Both the position numbers and the translations under genes were made by a program. 64,000 bases of DNA from Ehretia macrophylla (Eukaryota > Streptophyta > Magnoliopsida > Boraginales > Ehretiaceae). Location: contig CM075766.1 in the NCBI GenBank assembly GCA_037974665.1, positions 49,185,069 through 49,249,068 on the forward strand, read 5' to 3'. Below the pieces are notes generated by a model. The model was not told where the DNA came from. It was given only the letters and a program-made list of their open reading frames with translations, and searched no databases. Positions 1-11,771 of this stretch are shown piece by piece (position 1 is the first letter of the stretch; each line of letters begins with the position of its first letter).

Positions 1-149
1 TCTTCTTTTTTTAAAGGAAATTTAATTTATTCCATCATAATAGTATCGAGTTTTATCATCATTGCCCCCTTCAAATTCTCCCTCCCTATTTTCTTCCGCT
101 CAGCCTCAATTTCTCCGTTCCCAAATTATCAGACAAACCCTAATCGCCA

Positions 150-1644
150 ATGGTCGAATCTCGTCGGTTTTCCGTCCATCTCGCTCTCGGCGCCGGCTCA
201 GGTAACACCCGCCACCGCTAGTCTTTGTGTGTATATATATATATATGCATCTATGTGTATATTTTTATATATTCGATGAAATTTTGATCTCTTGTGTGAT
301 TTAGTAATCTGATTATTGGTATATTAATCGTCTTTTGATTGCAATAGATGGATTTATGGATAGAGATATGGTTAAGTTTGATATGTCAAAATTGGTTGTG
401 CAGTGGCTGATGTGTTGTTGTGGAAGAAATGGGGTGCAAGTGTTGCTTTGCTGATCAGTTCAACCACCCTTTGGTTCTTATTCGAACGAGCCGGCTATAA
501 TCTGTTGTCGTTCATTGCCAATGTCTTGTTGCTTTTGGTTGTAGTTCTCTTCTTCTGGGCTAAATCTGCTTCTCTTCTTAATAGGTATGCATACATATGC
601 CTACGTTTTGTGGTTAATCAGCACTTTCATCTAGCAATAGTGCTATAATCTATGTGATTGGCTTAATTTGCTCACGTGCTTGTTCACTGACTCTTGATTA
701 AGAGTAATCATAGTGTATTTTGTTTTAATTCTTTTTTCACGTTTTATGTGTGCATTGCGTTTTTTATAATTAGGATGTTGGTTAAGTGTTGTTAATTTTG
801 TGGTGTAACTTATTGAAACTCTGGGTAGCTGAGCACTAGGATTGTAGAGAATGATCGTTAGTATCTTGTTATAAGTTTTCAAAATTGATCATGGTCTTTT
901 GAAGAATTAAGGGAGTTGATTATTTTTAACTGTTGTTGTGTAGCTTATGTTGTTTCGTACAATTTGTTACATTGGTACTTATTTTGAGTTTTCGTGGATT
1001 TTCCAATTTTAGACCTCTACCTCCCATTCCTGGCCTGGAAGTATCTGAGGCATCTCTTATGAGGGCTGGTGATGTGGTGCGAGTCTGGATCAATCATGCG
1101 TTGGCGATTGCAAGTGATATAGCTATCAATGGGAACTTGAGACTTTTCCTTCAGGTGTGTATCATTTTATAGTTTCTGTTGTGTTTTTCAATTTTTTAGT
1201 TTGCTTCCTTCAGGTGTGTATCATTTTATAGTTTCTGTTGTGTTTTTCAATTTTTTAGTTTGCTGAGTTCATTTCTGTTATGTGGGGTTTGGTTTGACAG
1301 GTTGCTTTTGGATTGTGGGTGATCTCTTACATTGGTAGTTTTTTCAACTTTCTTACTTTGCTCTACCTAGGTAAGTCGTCTTGCTCCGTCAGTTTTTATG
1401 TTCCTACTGGCTCTCGTTCTAGATTTATCGCTTATGTAGTTATGTTAATGCTTTTGTTGCTTTGCACACAGGGGTTGTTCTCAGTTTATCAGTTCCCCTG
1501 GTGTATGACAAATACCAAGATCGAATCGAAGACAAGCTGATTGTAGCACTTAATGTCATTCAGACACAGTACAGGAAATTTGATGATATGGCATTGTTAA
1601 GAAAGATTCCAATGCCAAAAAACAAGGGGAAGAAGACCCAGTAG
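150..1644 (+). CDS. Reticulon-like protein (plant RTNLB family), 5 exons
   Basis: Exons 150-201, 404-584, 1013-1154, 1301-1370 and 1472-1644 join in frame with GT-AG borders to give 205 residues. The start is the first ATG after a short leader. The reticulon homology domain begins at about residue 18 with [11 protein letters not shown], followed by a long hydrophobic hairpin (about residues 28-70), a hydrophilic loop containing [12 protein letters not shown], and a second hydrophobic hairpin across exons 4 and 5. The C terminus ends KKTQ, which fits a dilysine ER-retrieval signal. Reticulons insert as hairpins into the ER membrane and curve tubules. The very short N-terminal region (about 17 residues) matches the small plant RTNLB members rather than the long ones. 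I cannot assign the exact paralogue. Oddity: the donor of intron 3 lies in a 59-bp tandem duplication. Confidence 0.92.
1148..1265 (+). repeat. 59-bp tandem duplication that copies a splice donor
   Basis: The sequence around the exon 3 end and the start of intron 3 is repeated once, nearly perfectly, with a period of 59 bases. The core TCAGGTGTGT starts at 1151 and again at 1210. The second copy therefore offers a second identical 5' splice site inside intron 3. Reading through to the second donor meets an in-frame stop at 1170-1172. Confidence 0.85.
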
Positions 1645-2701
1645 ACACAGGTAATCTTTCTTTCTCTAAGAATCATCCCTAGACACAGGTAATCTTTTTT
1701 TGCATTGTATTGTGCTGTTAATGTACCAAAACATGTAGGGACATACGCGTTGTTGGAGAGACTCTCACTGATATACCTCATCAACTTGCAGGAGGAATTT
1801 GCTGGATATGTAGCTTATTTAGGGATATCACGAACTTGAGTTGTTTACCATACAATTGAGTAGTTTTGGAGAGTGCTAATCATACTTTGTTCTTTAGTAT
1901 TGTAACTTGTTCTTGATAATCTTCTTCAGTGCAAGGCCGTGGGGGTTTCCTTATCTGCTTCTTCTTCCACTAACGATGAGAACGCGTTCATGGTGATCTT
2001 GTTTTTTCCGGTAATGGAATTAGAATATTTCAGTTTGGGCCATGTAGTTTGGCACCTTTGGAATAATTTTTCTTGGTTGTTTATATTTTGAAGAATGAGG
2101 TGGTTATGGATGGTTGTCATCCTGATTGTCTATGTACATTTGTCTATAGCTTTATGAGGTGCTATATTCCTGGGTTTTTCTATCTTCTTGACCTCTTTTC
2201 AATGAAATTAGCCCTATCTAAGTAAAACTTCGTCTGTTATTTTTCTGGTGTCATGGAAGTTTACTCGACCCATTCCGCAGTTTCTCGCTCTGCTCAAGTA
2301 CGTGTGCTAATCTGTGTGAGGACCTCCTTTTCTGTTATATGTTCAACTTAAGATGGATTCTTGTTGTATAATTCAAAACAAAACCAAAACAAATCGAACA
2401 AGTTTATCTTACCAGGTGAGGTTCAAGGCAATGGAGCCCTGATGGTTTCTGCGAGCAACAATGGGATGGGATGAATCAAGAAAGCTGGCATCACAAATGC
2501 ACGATTTTTGAACAGTACTTTGGACATAATAAGGTCAAAGTACAATTGACATGATAAGCTCAAAGAGTTAATAATGTTTATTCAATTGCACTATTTAAGC
2601 TTTATAATTAGAATTTTACAATTAGACTAAACAAATTATGAGAATTACCATAAAAATGAAAATCATTATTTCTATATGCTTAGTCAAAAAATTTTCAAAA
2701 C
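1645..2701. other. 3' flank of the reticulon gene, no gene seen
   Basis: T-rich 3' untranslated and intergenic sequence. A short phrase around 1650-1670 (ACACAGGTAATCTTT) is repeated near 1682. I see no further ORF with family resemblance before the outer Tat-type LTR begins. Confidence 0.5.
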
Positions 2702-3177
2702 TGACGAGGGGGATCCCGAACTGAGGTAAGAGACTCACACCGAGTTGAGGCGGGCTAATTTGAGCCAAGTCTAGCATATGCAATTAATGCTCAACCTAGA
2801 TGCTGATCTGATCTCACCTCGACCCAGAAAAATCCCGACCTCAGTGCCAACTGCCCTGATGGAACATAAAGTCTTGATGGGACATAAAGTTGCACCGCAT
2901 TAAATGCTGTCAGGTTCGAATTTAGTATAAATAGAGCTCCACCCCTTCATTTCAAAGGTAACTGCTCATTAAATGTTCTTAGCTACTTCGCCAGTTTGGA
3001 CATACTAATCATTCACACGCCTAAGGGGAAAATCCAAGTCGTCACCCTGCCTTTTCCTTCCTTTTCCTTGTGCAGGTCAGGTAGCCAACCCGAAAATCTA
3101 GGTCGAGGAGCCGACCCAGAAATCCAGCTCGGCAATAGTAGCTTTCCAACCTCAACGTCGAGATTCCGACCTCAACA
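2702..3177 (+). repeat. 5' LTR of the Tat-type element
   Basis: It begins TG and ends CA and aligns along its length with 30837-31336. It carries a TATA-like AGTATAAATAGAG at about 2925 followed by a CCTTCATTTCAAAGG block, the likely promoter and transcript start. It is shorter than the 3' LTR because it lacks a second copy of the AGACCCA...CCGAGCTGAG phrase near the start. Confidence 0.88.
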
Positions 3178-3200
3178 GTTTGGCGCCGTTTGTGGGAACG
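3178..3200 (+). promoter_or_regulatory. Primer-binding region of the Tat-type element
   Basis: Directly after the LTR end is TTTGGCGCCGTTTGTGGGA, the phrase that follows the 5' LTR of many plant Ty3 elements and pairs with the 3' end of a tRNA. I do not assign the tRNA species. Confidence 0.75.
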
Positions 3201-3243
3201 AGTTCTTTCTATCACTCTTCTCACCACTCATTGAGAAACTATC

Positions 3244-4174
3244 ATGGTTCAAATGAGAAGGCACAGCGCACCGGTAGAGGACTCGTCCAACCCGGATGGG
3301 AACCTCGAAACCACACAAGTGCCTAGCCAAGACCCAACCCAAATTGGCGTTGGAGTGAGCCAACGTATACACTTAGCCTAAAAAACCAACCCTTCTACAA
3401 ATGGTGACCTCAACTCCAGCCTATCACCAGAGATGAGAATGATGCTCAGAATGTTTAAGGAACTAAAGGAGCAGGTAGCCCGGCTAGCTGCGGAACACCC
3501 AGTTCCGCAAGTAGCTACGCCATGGCCCGCACATCTGCAGTTCCGCATTCCAGCCCCGGGGCGAACCCGAGCCCCAGACGGAGAAGGCTTCCTGGAGCCG
3601 GTGGCGAGACCCGTTGAGGTGTGAGGCAAAATGGCGGCCTATGCTGACCCCGAGCAGGCCAAGACTACAGCTGCCATAGCCAAGGTCATTAACCAGCTCG
3701 GCGTTAGCCCACTCTCACCTGAGGTACTAGCGAAACCATTGCCCACCGGTAACTGGATGCTCAACCTGGCCGTCTATAACGGGGGCGGAGACCCAGCCAG
3801 TCACCTGCTTAACTTTGATCACCATATGACTTTGTATGATATAACCGACCTGATGAAGATGAAGACATTTCCAACCACCCTAGTTGGCAATGCCTTGGAC
3901 TGGTTCCAAAAACTCCGTCCTAACTCAATTGCAAGTTTTCACTAGCTGGCTGAGGCTTTCCTGTCCCGCTTTGCGGGAAGCCGACGTGCAACCCGCCACA
4001 CTTCATTATTGCTGTCGGTGAAGCAGCATAGATGAGAAAGTCTAAGGGCTTACACGGCCCGATTCAATGAGGAGTCCCTCATAATACCCAACCTAGAAGA
4101 CTCCATGGCATTAATGGCCTATCAAAGTGGACTCAGGTCGGGCTCCCTTACATCTTCCTTGGCCATCGACCCTA
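3244..4174 (+). pseudogene. Tat-type gag, N-terminal part, broken by stops and truncated
   Basis: One frame runs from ATG at 3244 (MVQMRRHSAPVED) to the insertion point. It is interrupted by TAA near 3379, TGA near 3622, TAG at 3943-3945 and a stop in the KQHR-ESLRAY stretch. The capsid-like region is recognisable: NLAVYNGGGDPASHLLNF, then TTLVGNALDWFQKLRPNSI and LAEAFLSRFAGSR, the usual retrotransposon gag core. The C-terminal third, including any zinc knuckle, is gone: sequence stops at SSLAIDP, where the nested Tekay-type LTR starts. The product would have been the capsid precursor. Confidence 0.8.
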
Positions 4175-6767
4175 TGAAACCCCAGTTTTCGTCTTTACCT
4201 CGATTTGCATGTCTTTGCCTTAATTTGCTTGGTTTGACCTATTTATGTGTTATATAAGTTAGAATGTGCTAAATATGTGATTTATATTCCTAATACATAC
4301 TATGTGTGCATTAATGAAATTTTCATAAAAAACGGCATCAAAAATTTTATCGACGATTTTTGTGAATAGTATTTTGAACACTTGTCTGCTAAATTTTTTA
4401 CAAGGGTATTTTAAACGTCTTAAAACCTAGTCCTCTATTATTAATAGACCCATGTTTGATAAAAATTAATTCTGAAACGAAATAGTAATTTAAATAGACT
4501 TTTCGGGCGAAAAGTAGCGTTTTTGAGTGAAATAGTAATTTATTCTAAACCCGATTCTTGCATTGACTTTCGTTGACCTAGTATATATTAATATAAATGT
4601 ATTTATATGTGGTATTAAATAATTTTAGATTAATTGTGCATTCAAAAAATATTTGAAAATAAATAATATGACTTTTCACATTCTTTTGCAAAAATCGAGT
4701 TTTTAACCGAGTCGGATGTAAATATATGCATATAAAACTTGTTGTCAACTAAAAATATACTACTTAAAATAGTCTAAGTGTTGAATTAATATTTTGAGCA
4801 AGAAATAGTCTAAAATAGAATTAAAAGACAAGAAAACACTAAAAATAACTAAGTGTCAACTTTGACTTTCTTTTATTTGTTTGACATTTGCTTAATATAT
4901 CATCAACAAACATTAAAAACAAAGCAAAACACCTCCAAAAATACCCACAAAACCGTGGTTCTTTGTAGGAGAAAGATGAAGGCATTTTCAAGGTTTTTCA
5001 AAGCATGTTTCACATAGATTTTGCAATTCAAGTCCAAATCACTTCATTCAAAGCTTGATTTCACTTGTTGGGCATCCATTCTACACATTTCTTGCATCAA
5101 ATCAAAGGTGAGAGAAAAATTCTAGATCTCAAATGTCATCTTTTATGTTTTTGCGTATAATTGAATTTTGAACTGTTAGAAAGTTAAATTGATGTTATAT
5201 TATTACTCAGTACATACTAAGGATCGTTTATAAGCATTTATATAAGATTTGAACCGTTGTAGTATGAATTTTTATTTTCGGGTATTAAAAGTTGAGTTGC
5301 TGACTATTTGTTGAATATTTTGAGTTGTAGTGGTTGGAATCGATTGCTGTCGATTTGTTAAAGTTTGTTAAATACGGGGTAGTACCGTTGTAATGCCGAA
5401 ATTTTGATTGTGATGTCGGGGTGAAAGTCCGGAAATTTCAGCCTAGGTGCATTGAGGTTTTAGGGTTGTTGGACTTGACTTGGATGTATTTTGGTTGATT
5501 TCCGAGGGGACTAATATTGTTTATTAAGTGGGTGAGTGATAAAAACTGGTTTGGAGGTTATCGAATTAGTAGAATGTAAGTTATGACTTTTATAAGTTTG
5601 GGTTGTCTTTCTTTTAAATGTTGATATATGCCTTTAGTTGTTTGGGTGGTGTTTGAGTGATTGAATTGTGAGTTGTTGATGGTTAGACTAGGGTTTGGTT
5701 GTGTGCTTAATGCCTATTGAGTTGGATGTCCTACTTTGTCATCTAACTTAATTGTTTCATGATTATATAGTTGTTGATTATTAAATGTTGATTAATTGAT
5801 TGTTGAATTTAATCGAGGGGCGACCTACTTTGTTGTCCTCTCTGAGCAGTTTGATTGCATGATTGAGTGATTAGTTGTGCATGCGAATGTTTACAACAAT
5901 TGTTATCGGGCTTGGTTGTGTTGTGTTACCCTGGGCAGCCTCGGGTTTGCCAGGCGATAACCCGACCACCATGGTCAATTCCCTCACTCGTATGGACGGG
6001 GAAATCCATGGGTGCTGGGTCGTACTATCAGGGTTTCTGGATTATCTTTAGTGGGAGTAACAAGGTGGGAATGTTAAAGTTCGTGAAAGGATTGGATAGA
6101 GTCCAACGGCTTCAAAGGAACAACTGTATCGTATCCTTACTGATTGTTTACTTTTATTGCTGAATTTGTATTCTTATTAATGTTTATTATGTGTTTACTG
6201 CTCAAAGGATGATTTCTAAGGAGTATAATAAATACTGTTAGAGATCTATCGAATCCTCACTGGGCTTATTTTATATAAGCTCACTCTCAATTATTGCATG
6301 CATGCAGGTGTTACTGAGCCTGACTTCGGGTACATGCCTCTTGAAGAGGGAAATGTGCCATATGTGGATGATTCTTATGTGCAGGAGTTATTGCCATGAG
6401 ATTATCTTAGTTGTTGTAACCTAATGTATTGCATAACCTATCTTAATATGAAGACATATGTAGGTTGATTTAGTAGTCTTTATTTTGATCATGACTAAAT
6501 TACTAAGTTGGTTATATCCTATTTTGAAATGTATGTATAGCCTATGTACTAAGTTGGAACGGAGGCGTATAACTATGAATGAATTATTGAAGTAGTGATT
6601 ATTGTATAATATGGTTGGGTTGTTTATTGTTGAATGTTTGTGGAGTTGGTTGTATGAGTTGTGAAGAGGTTGGTTTAGAGCCTCGGTGTTCTAATTACTG
6701 TCGTTATACTGCCAAAATTACGTTGCGTTCTGACTGATTGTAGGTGGGGTCGAGTTGGGGCGTGACA
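4175..6767 (+). repeat. 5' LTR of the plus-strand Tekay-type element
   Basis: A 2.6 kb LTR beginning TGAAACCCC and ending GGGGCGTGACA. It aligns with 9566-11771, and for most of its length with the reverse complements of 11772-13504 and 18799-23827. The block at about 5820-6160 (with CCTGGGCAGCCTCGGG) is not in the minus-strand element's LTR, which has a different block there. Confidence 0.85.
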
Positions 6768-6790
6768 TTAAGCAGTATCAGAGCGCATGT
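6768..6790 (+). promoter_or_regulatory. Primer-binding site of the plus-strand Tekay-type element
   Basis: The LTR end is followed by TTAAGCAGTATCAGAGCGC. The AGTATCAGAGC part is the usual initiator-Met tRNA complement with one base changed from TGGTATCAGAGC. Confidence 0.7.
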
Positions 6791-9565
6791 TTAGCTGTCA
6801 GCTAGGGTATCCTCGGAATGTGGGTAGTGGTCTAAACATGCAAGTATGTATTAATTGAAAGAAAAGTGAAACATATGCTAATATGTTTATGTGATTAATT
6901 TACTTATTTGTCTAACTTTCTATGTGATCAATATGCTTTATGTGTTAAGTGAACTAATGTGGTCAGTATGTTTTATGTGAGAACGTGCCTTGCGTACTCA
7001 ATATGTTGTAATTAATGTGCATTGTGTGATTAATGTGCATTATGTGATTAATGTGTATTATGTGACAATTGTGTTTTATGTGATCAAAGTGTCTTGTGTG
7101 AAGTTAGTTGTTTATGTGGTTTTAATTGTTTATAACTCGCTTATGGGAAACAACGTGCTTTAGGTGCTCAATGTACTTTAAGTGACCAATGTGAGTTACT
7201 TGATCAACTTGTCTTATGTGAAGTTTGTTGCTTATGTGACTTTAATTGTTTATAACTTACTTCTATGATATAACCTGTTTATGTGATGTTGGCTTCTTAT
7301 ATGCTGAATTGTGTGTTATGTGATAATGTTGCATTGTATGATAATTGCGCATTACGTTGTACTTGTCTTTCATATGATATGGTTGCATATATGTTTTAAC
7401 TCGTGAGTGACCTTTTAATGTCTAGGGTGGTTGTAAGAGTTTTCGGAAATAGAGGTAGGCCATGATTTTGAATTATTATTATTCTAGTAGTTTATCAGTG
7501 AGTTTTTAATTATTATGTTTATAGATTTTAGTCTCAGATTTATGGACCTATTCTTGATGTACTTTTAGCGAGAATGAAGTTGTTCAAGGAAATAGCAATG
7601 TATCTTGATGATTATAATTACCTTTATTGCCATGTTTAACTTGTTATTACTTGGAGATGGATCATAGGTTGAGGTTTCCGTGAGGTTGTGATTAGACACT
7701 TTTGGAGTCTCAACTCAGACTATACTTTCTTGAGGTTATTTTAGAATGAATTTATTTAAGGAATTAGTGATGTATATTTGTGAATGGAATGAAGTGTAGT
7801 ATAACATGTATATATTTGTACTACTTGGGATTGCTATCTTATCAAAGGATATTTTGGAGTTTTGATCTTTAAACCTTGGAGATAATTGGAGTGATTCTTG
7901 ACTAAAGTTACTTTATTCGAAGATGTAATTGTTGGGAGATAGAGTTATTTGAGGAAATAAGAATGCATTTTGGTGACTAAACATTTATTTGCCTACATCA
8001 AGCTTTAGAGTTCTAGGTGGTATGACTTTCTAAATTGTTGATTAAGGATTCGCTTGTGTTATAATGGGTTAATATGAACCTATATTGTGTTATCAGATTT
8101 TGGAGTCTTCATTAGTAAATCTTGTTGGGTAATCGGTGATTTATCTTGTTTAGTGATTGGTCTAGTACAGAATGTAAATTTTGGAGTGATTTATCTTGTT
8201 TGGTGATTGGTATGACTTCTTAGGTTCTCTAGATCTCCTTAGTGTCTTGTTATGGAGGATGATAGATTGTAGGATTGGACTTGTTGGTATTTAAATGTGT
8301 AGGTAGGATACCCCTTTTGTGCTTCCTATTCTATTGGTCTTATTATTCTTTTCTGCTCTATTCGTACTTATTTGAGAGAGAGTTACACTTTTCTAGCATA
8401 TCAATTGTTTCTTGAAAGTTTTGCTTATTGGATTAATGGATCCTATACGTATTTAACATTGTTTCTATTCTTAACATTCATATTTGCTTCTTATAGCAAT
8501 GTCGCTTATTGGAGTTAAGGTTTGGGACTTCTATATTTCATTCTATATCTTCAGCCATTGGTTTCAATATTTCATTTCATCCTATTACTATTCATTTAAA
8601 AGTAATTTTTCTTTTGGTATACCCTTTTACTTGTTCGAATTTCACTTGCTTGATGTACTCCCTACCTAAGTACATCATTGTCATTCTTGTTGATCCTTGT
8701 TAATCCTATTGTTTTATTATTAAATGTTGAGCCATTACTTTGATTATAATTGCTCACTCAAAGTACTCGGCACTGTCCTGTTGATTCGTACTTCTTTGGT
8801 ATTACGTGCTGAGATACTCTTGCCACTCATGCTTTCTATTGAATTAATCATCTCTTATTTCTTAATTTCATTTCGCCTCAAGTACAATTTACTTGTTGGT
8901 TCCTTGAACAATCATCGAGAATTGAAATGTTTACTTGTTCGGGAATGTTTGTTCAACATACTCAGCACTGTTTTGATCTGTCATCATCCTTTGTTCGTAC
9001 TTATTTAACTGATAGGTGCTGAGACATTCCTTATCTTAGTTATCATGCTTTCTTATTAAACTATTAGCCTCTTGATTCTCTAGTTTGTTTGACCTCTTGT
9101 TCCCTTGATTGTTGGCTCGAATTTGACTTTCCATATCCTTATTTCCTTGTAAATTTCATAAGAGCCATATTCTGACCAATGTCACTTTTGAGATATTCCC
9201 TTGATTAGTAATCATTCATGTTATCGTGAATGAGTTTTTAAACCCTCGGGATGTTCATAGAGCTCTTTTGTATAGTAGGGGATGATTGATAAGTAGTGGT
9301 GTCATGCTAAGACTTTGGAGTTGCGAATTCTTTCATATGCAATATGATATTAGGTGGGAAAGAATTATGAATTGAAGATTGTCTTGGAATTATGATCATC
9401 AACTTGCAGTCAACAGAGTTTGTTCTTTTGAGGTCTTTGGTTAGGTGTCATCCTAAGAGATAAATGAGAACTAAGAGAAGTATTGTTAAGTGTAATGATT
9501 GAGGATTTAATTGTCTGTCAGTTCGAGAATTGCGCAGACGCAATTGTTTTAAGGAGGGGAGAATG
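6791..9565 (+). other. Non-coding interior of the plus-strand Tekay-type element
   Basis: There is no ORF with domain resemblance on either strand. From about 6880 to 7400 the sequence is a degenerate tandem array of phrases like TGTGATTAATGTGCATTA and TATGTGATCAA. The rest is T-rich unique sequence. It ends at AAGGAGGGGAGAATG, the polypurine tract before the 3' LTR. Confidence 0.7.
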
Positions 9566-11771
9566 TGAAACCCCAGTTTTCTTATTTATCTCGATTTGCG
9601 TGTCTTTGCCTCGATTTGTGTGATTTGACATGTTTATGTGTTATATGAGTTAGAATGTGCTTAATATGTGATTTATATTCCTAATACATGCTATGTGTGC
9701 ATTCATGAAATTTTATCAAAAACGGCATCAGAAATTTTACCGACGATTTTTGTGAATAGTATTTTGAACACCTGTCCGCTAAAATTTTTACAGAGGTGTT
9801 TTAAACGTTTTAAAACCTAGTCCTCTATTATTAATAGACCCATGTTTGATAAAAATTGATTCTGAAACGGAATAATAATTTAAATAGACTTTTCGGGTAA
9901 AAAGTAGCGTTTTTGAACCAAATAATAATTTATTTTAAACCCGATTCTTGCATTGACTTTCATTGACCTAGTATATATTAATATAAATGTATTTATATGT
10001 GGTATTAAATGATTTTAGATTAATTGTGCATTCAAAAGACATTTGAAAATAAATAATATGACTTTTTACCTTCTTTTGCAAAAATAGAGTTTTTAATCGA
10101 GTCGGGTGTAAATATATGCATATAAAACTTGTTGTCAACTAAAAATATACTACTTAAAATAGTCTAAGTGTTGAATTAATGTTTTGAGCAAGAAATAGTC
10201 TAAAATAGAATTAAAAGACAAGAAAACATTAAAAATAACTAAGGGTCAACTTTGACTTTCTTTTATTTGTTTGACCTTTGCTTAATATATCATCAACACA
10301 CATTAAAAACAAAGCAAAACACCTCCAAAAACACACACAAAACCGTGGTTCTTTGTAGGAGAAAGATGAAGGCATTTTCAAGGTTTTTCAAAGCATTTTT
10401 CACATAGATTTTGCAATTCAAGTCCAAATCACTTCATTCAAGCTTGCTTTCCCTTGTTGGGCATCCATTCTACCCATTTCTTGCATCAAAACACATCAAA
10501 GGTGAGAAAAAATTCTAGATCTCAAATGTCATCTTTTACGTTTTTGCGTATAATTGAATTTTGAACTGTTAGAAAGTTAAATTGATGTTATATTATTGCT
10601 CAGTGCATGCTAAGGATCGTTTATATGCATTTATATAAGATTTGAACCGTTGTAGCATGAATTTTTATTTTCTTGTATTAAAAGTTGAGTTGTTGACTAT
10701 TTGTTGAATATTTTGAGTTGTAGTGGTTGGAATCGATTGCCATCAATTTGTAAAAGTTTGTTAAATACGGGGTAGTACCGTTGTAATGCCAAAATTTTGA
10801 TTGTGATGTCGGTGTGAAAGTCCAGAAATTTCAGCCTAGGTGCATTGAGGTTTTAGGGTTGTTGGGCTTGATTTGGATGTATTTTGGTTGGTTTCCGAGG
10901 GGACTAATGTTGTTGATTGAGTGGGTGAGTGATAAAAACTGGTTTGGAGGTTATCGGATTAGTAGAATGTAAGTTATGACTTTTATAAGTTTGAGTTGTC
11001 TTTCTTTTAAATGTTGATATATGCCTTTAGTTGTTTAGGTGGTGTTTGAGTGATTGAATTGTGAGTTGTTGATGATTAGACTACGGTTTGGTTGTGTGTT
11101 TAATGCATGTTGAGTTGCATGGCTTACTTTTTCATTTAACTTAATTGTTTCATGATTATATAGTTGTTGATTGTTAAATGTTGATTAATTGATTGTTGAA
11201 TTTAATCGAGGGGCGACCTACTTTGTTGTCCTCTCTGAGCAGTTTGATTGCGTGATTGAGTGATTAGTTGTGCATGCGAATGTTTACAACAATTGTTATG
11301 GGGCTTGGTTGTGTTGTGTTACCCTGGGCAGCCTCGGGTTTGCCAGGCGATAACCCGACCACCATGGCCAATTCCCTCACTCGTATGGACAGGGAAATCC
11401 ATGGGTGTTGGGTCTTATTATCAGGGTTTCCGAATTCTCTTGAGTGGGAGTAACAAGGTTGGAATGTTAAAGTTCGTGAAAGGATTTGATAGAGTCCAAC
11501 GGCTTCAAAGGAACAGCTGTATCATATCCTTACTGATTGTTTACTTTTATTGCTGAATTTGTATTCTTATTAATGTTTATTATGTGTTTACTGCTCAAAG
11601 GATGATTTCAAGGAGTATAGTAAATATTGTTAGAGATCTATCGAATCCTCACTGGGCTTGTTTTATATAAGCTCACTCTCAATTATTGCATGCATGCAGG
11701 TGTTACTGAGTCTGACTTCGGATACATGCCTCTTGAAGAGGGAAATGTGCCATATGTGGATGAGTCTCAAC
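9566..11771 (+). repeat. 3' LTR of the plus-strand element, truncated
   Basis: A near-copy of 4175-6390. It follows the first LTR up to CCATATGTGGATGAGTCT and then switches to reverse-orientation LTR sequence of the neighbouring element. About 380 bp of the LTR end, and the expected target duplication, are missing. Confidence 0.85.

Larger units (their letters stand above)
4175..11771 (+). mobile_element. Non-coding Tekay-type LTR retrotransposon (LARD-like), 3' end truncated
   Basis: It has a 5' LTR at 4175-6767, an internal region at 6768-9565, and a 3' LTR that starts at 9566 and breaks off at 11771. The primer site TTAAGCAGTATCAGAGC and the end phrase TTTTAAGGAGGGGAGAATG match the corresponding sites of the coding minus-strand element at 11772-23827, so the two share a family. 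The 2.8 kb interior has no gag-pol. Only a 15-codon relic of a gag start (about 7420, ending GNRGRP then stop) resembles the partner's MTGRPRTRGRP. This looks like a non-autonomous derivative mobilised in trans. Confidence 0.82.

Noticed and set aside
5867-6163. Plus-strand ORF repeated at 11260-11556
   Set aside because: The same ORF appears in both LTRs because the LTRs are copies. It has no domain, and LTRs of this family are non-coding.
6880-7400. CRISPR-like array
   Set aside because: The repeated TGTGAT-type phrases are degenerate, of irregular spacing and without distinct spacers. This is a plant retroelement interior.
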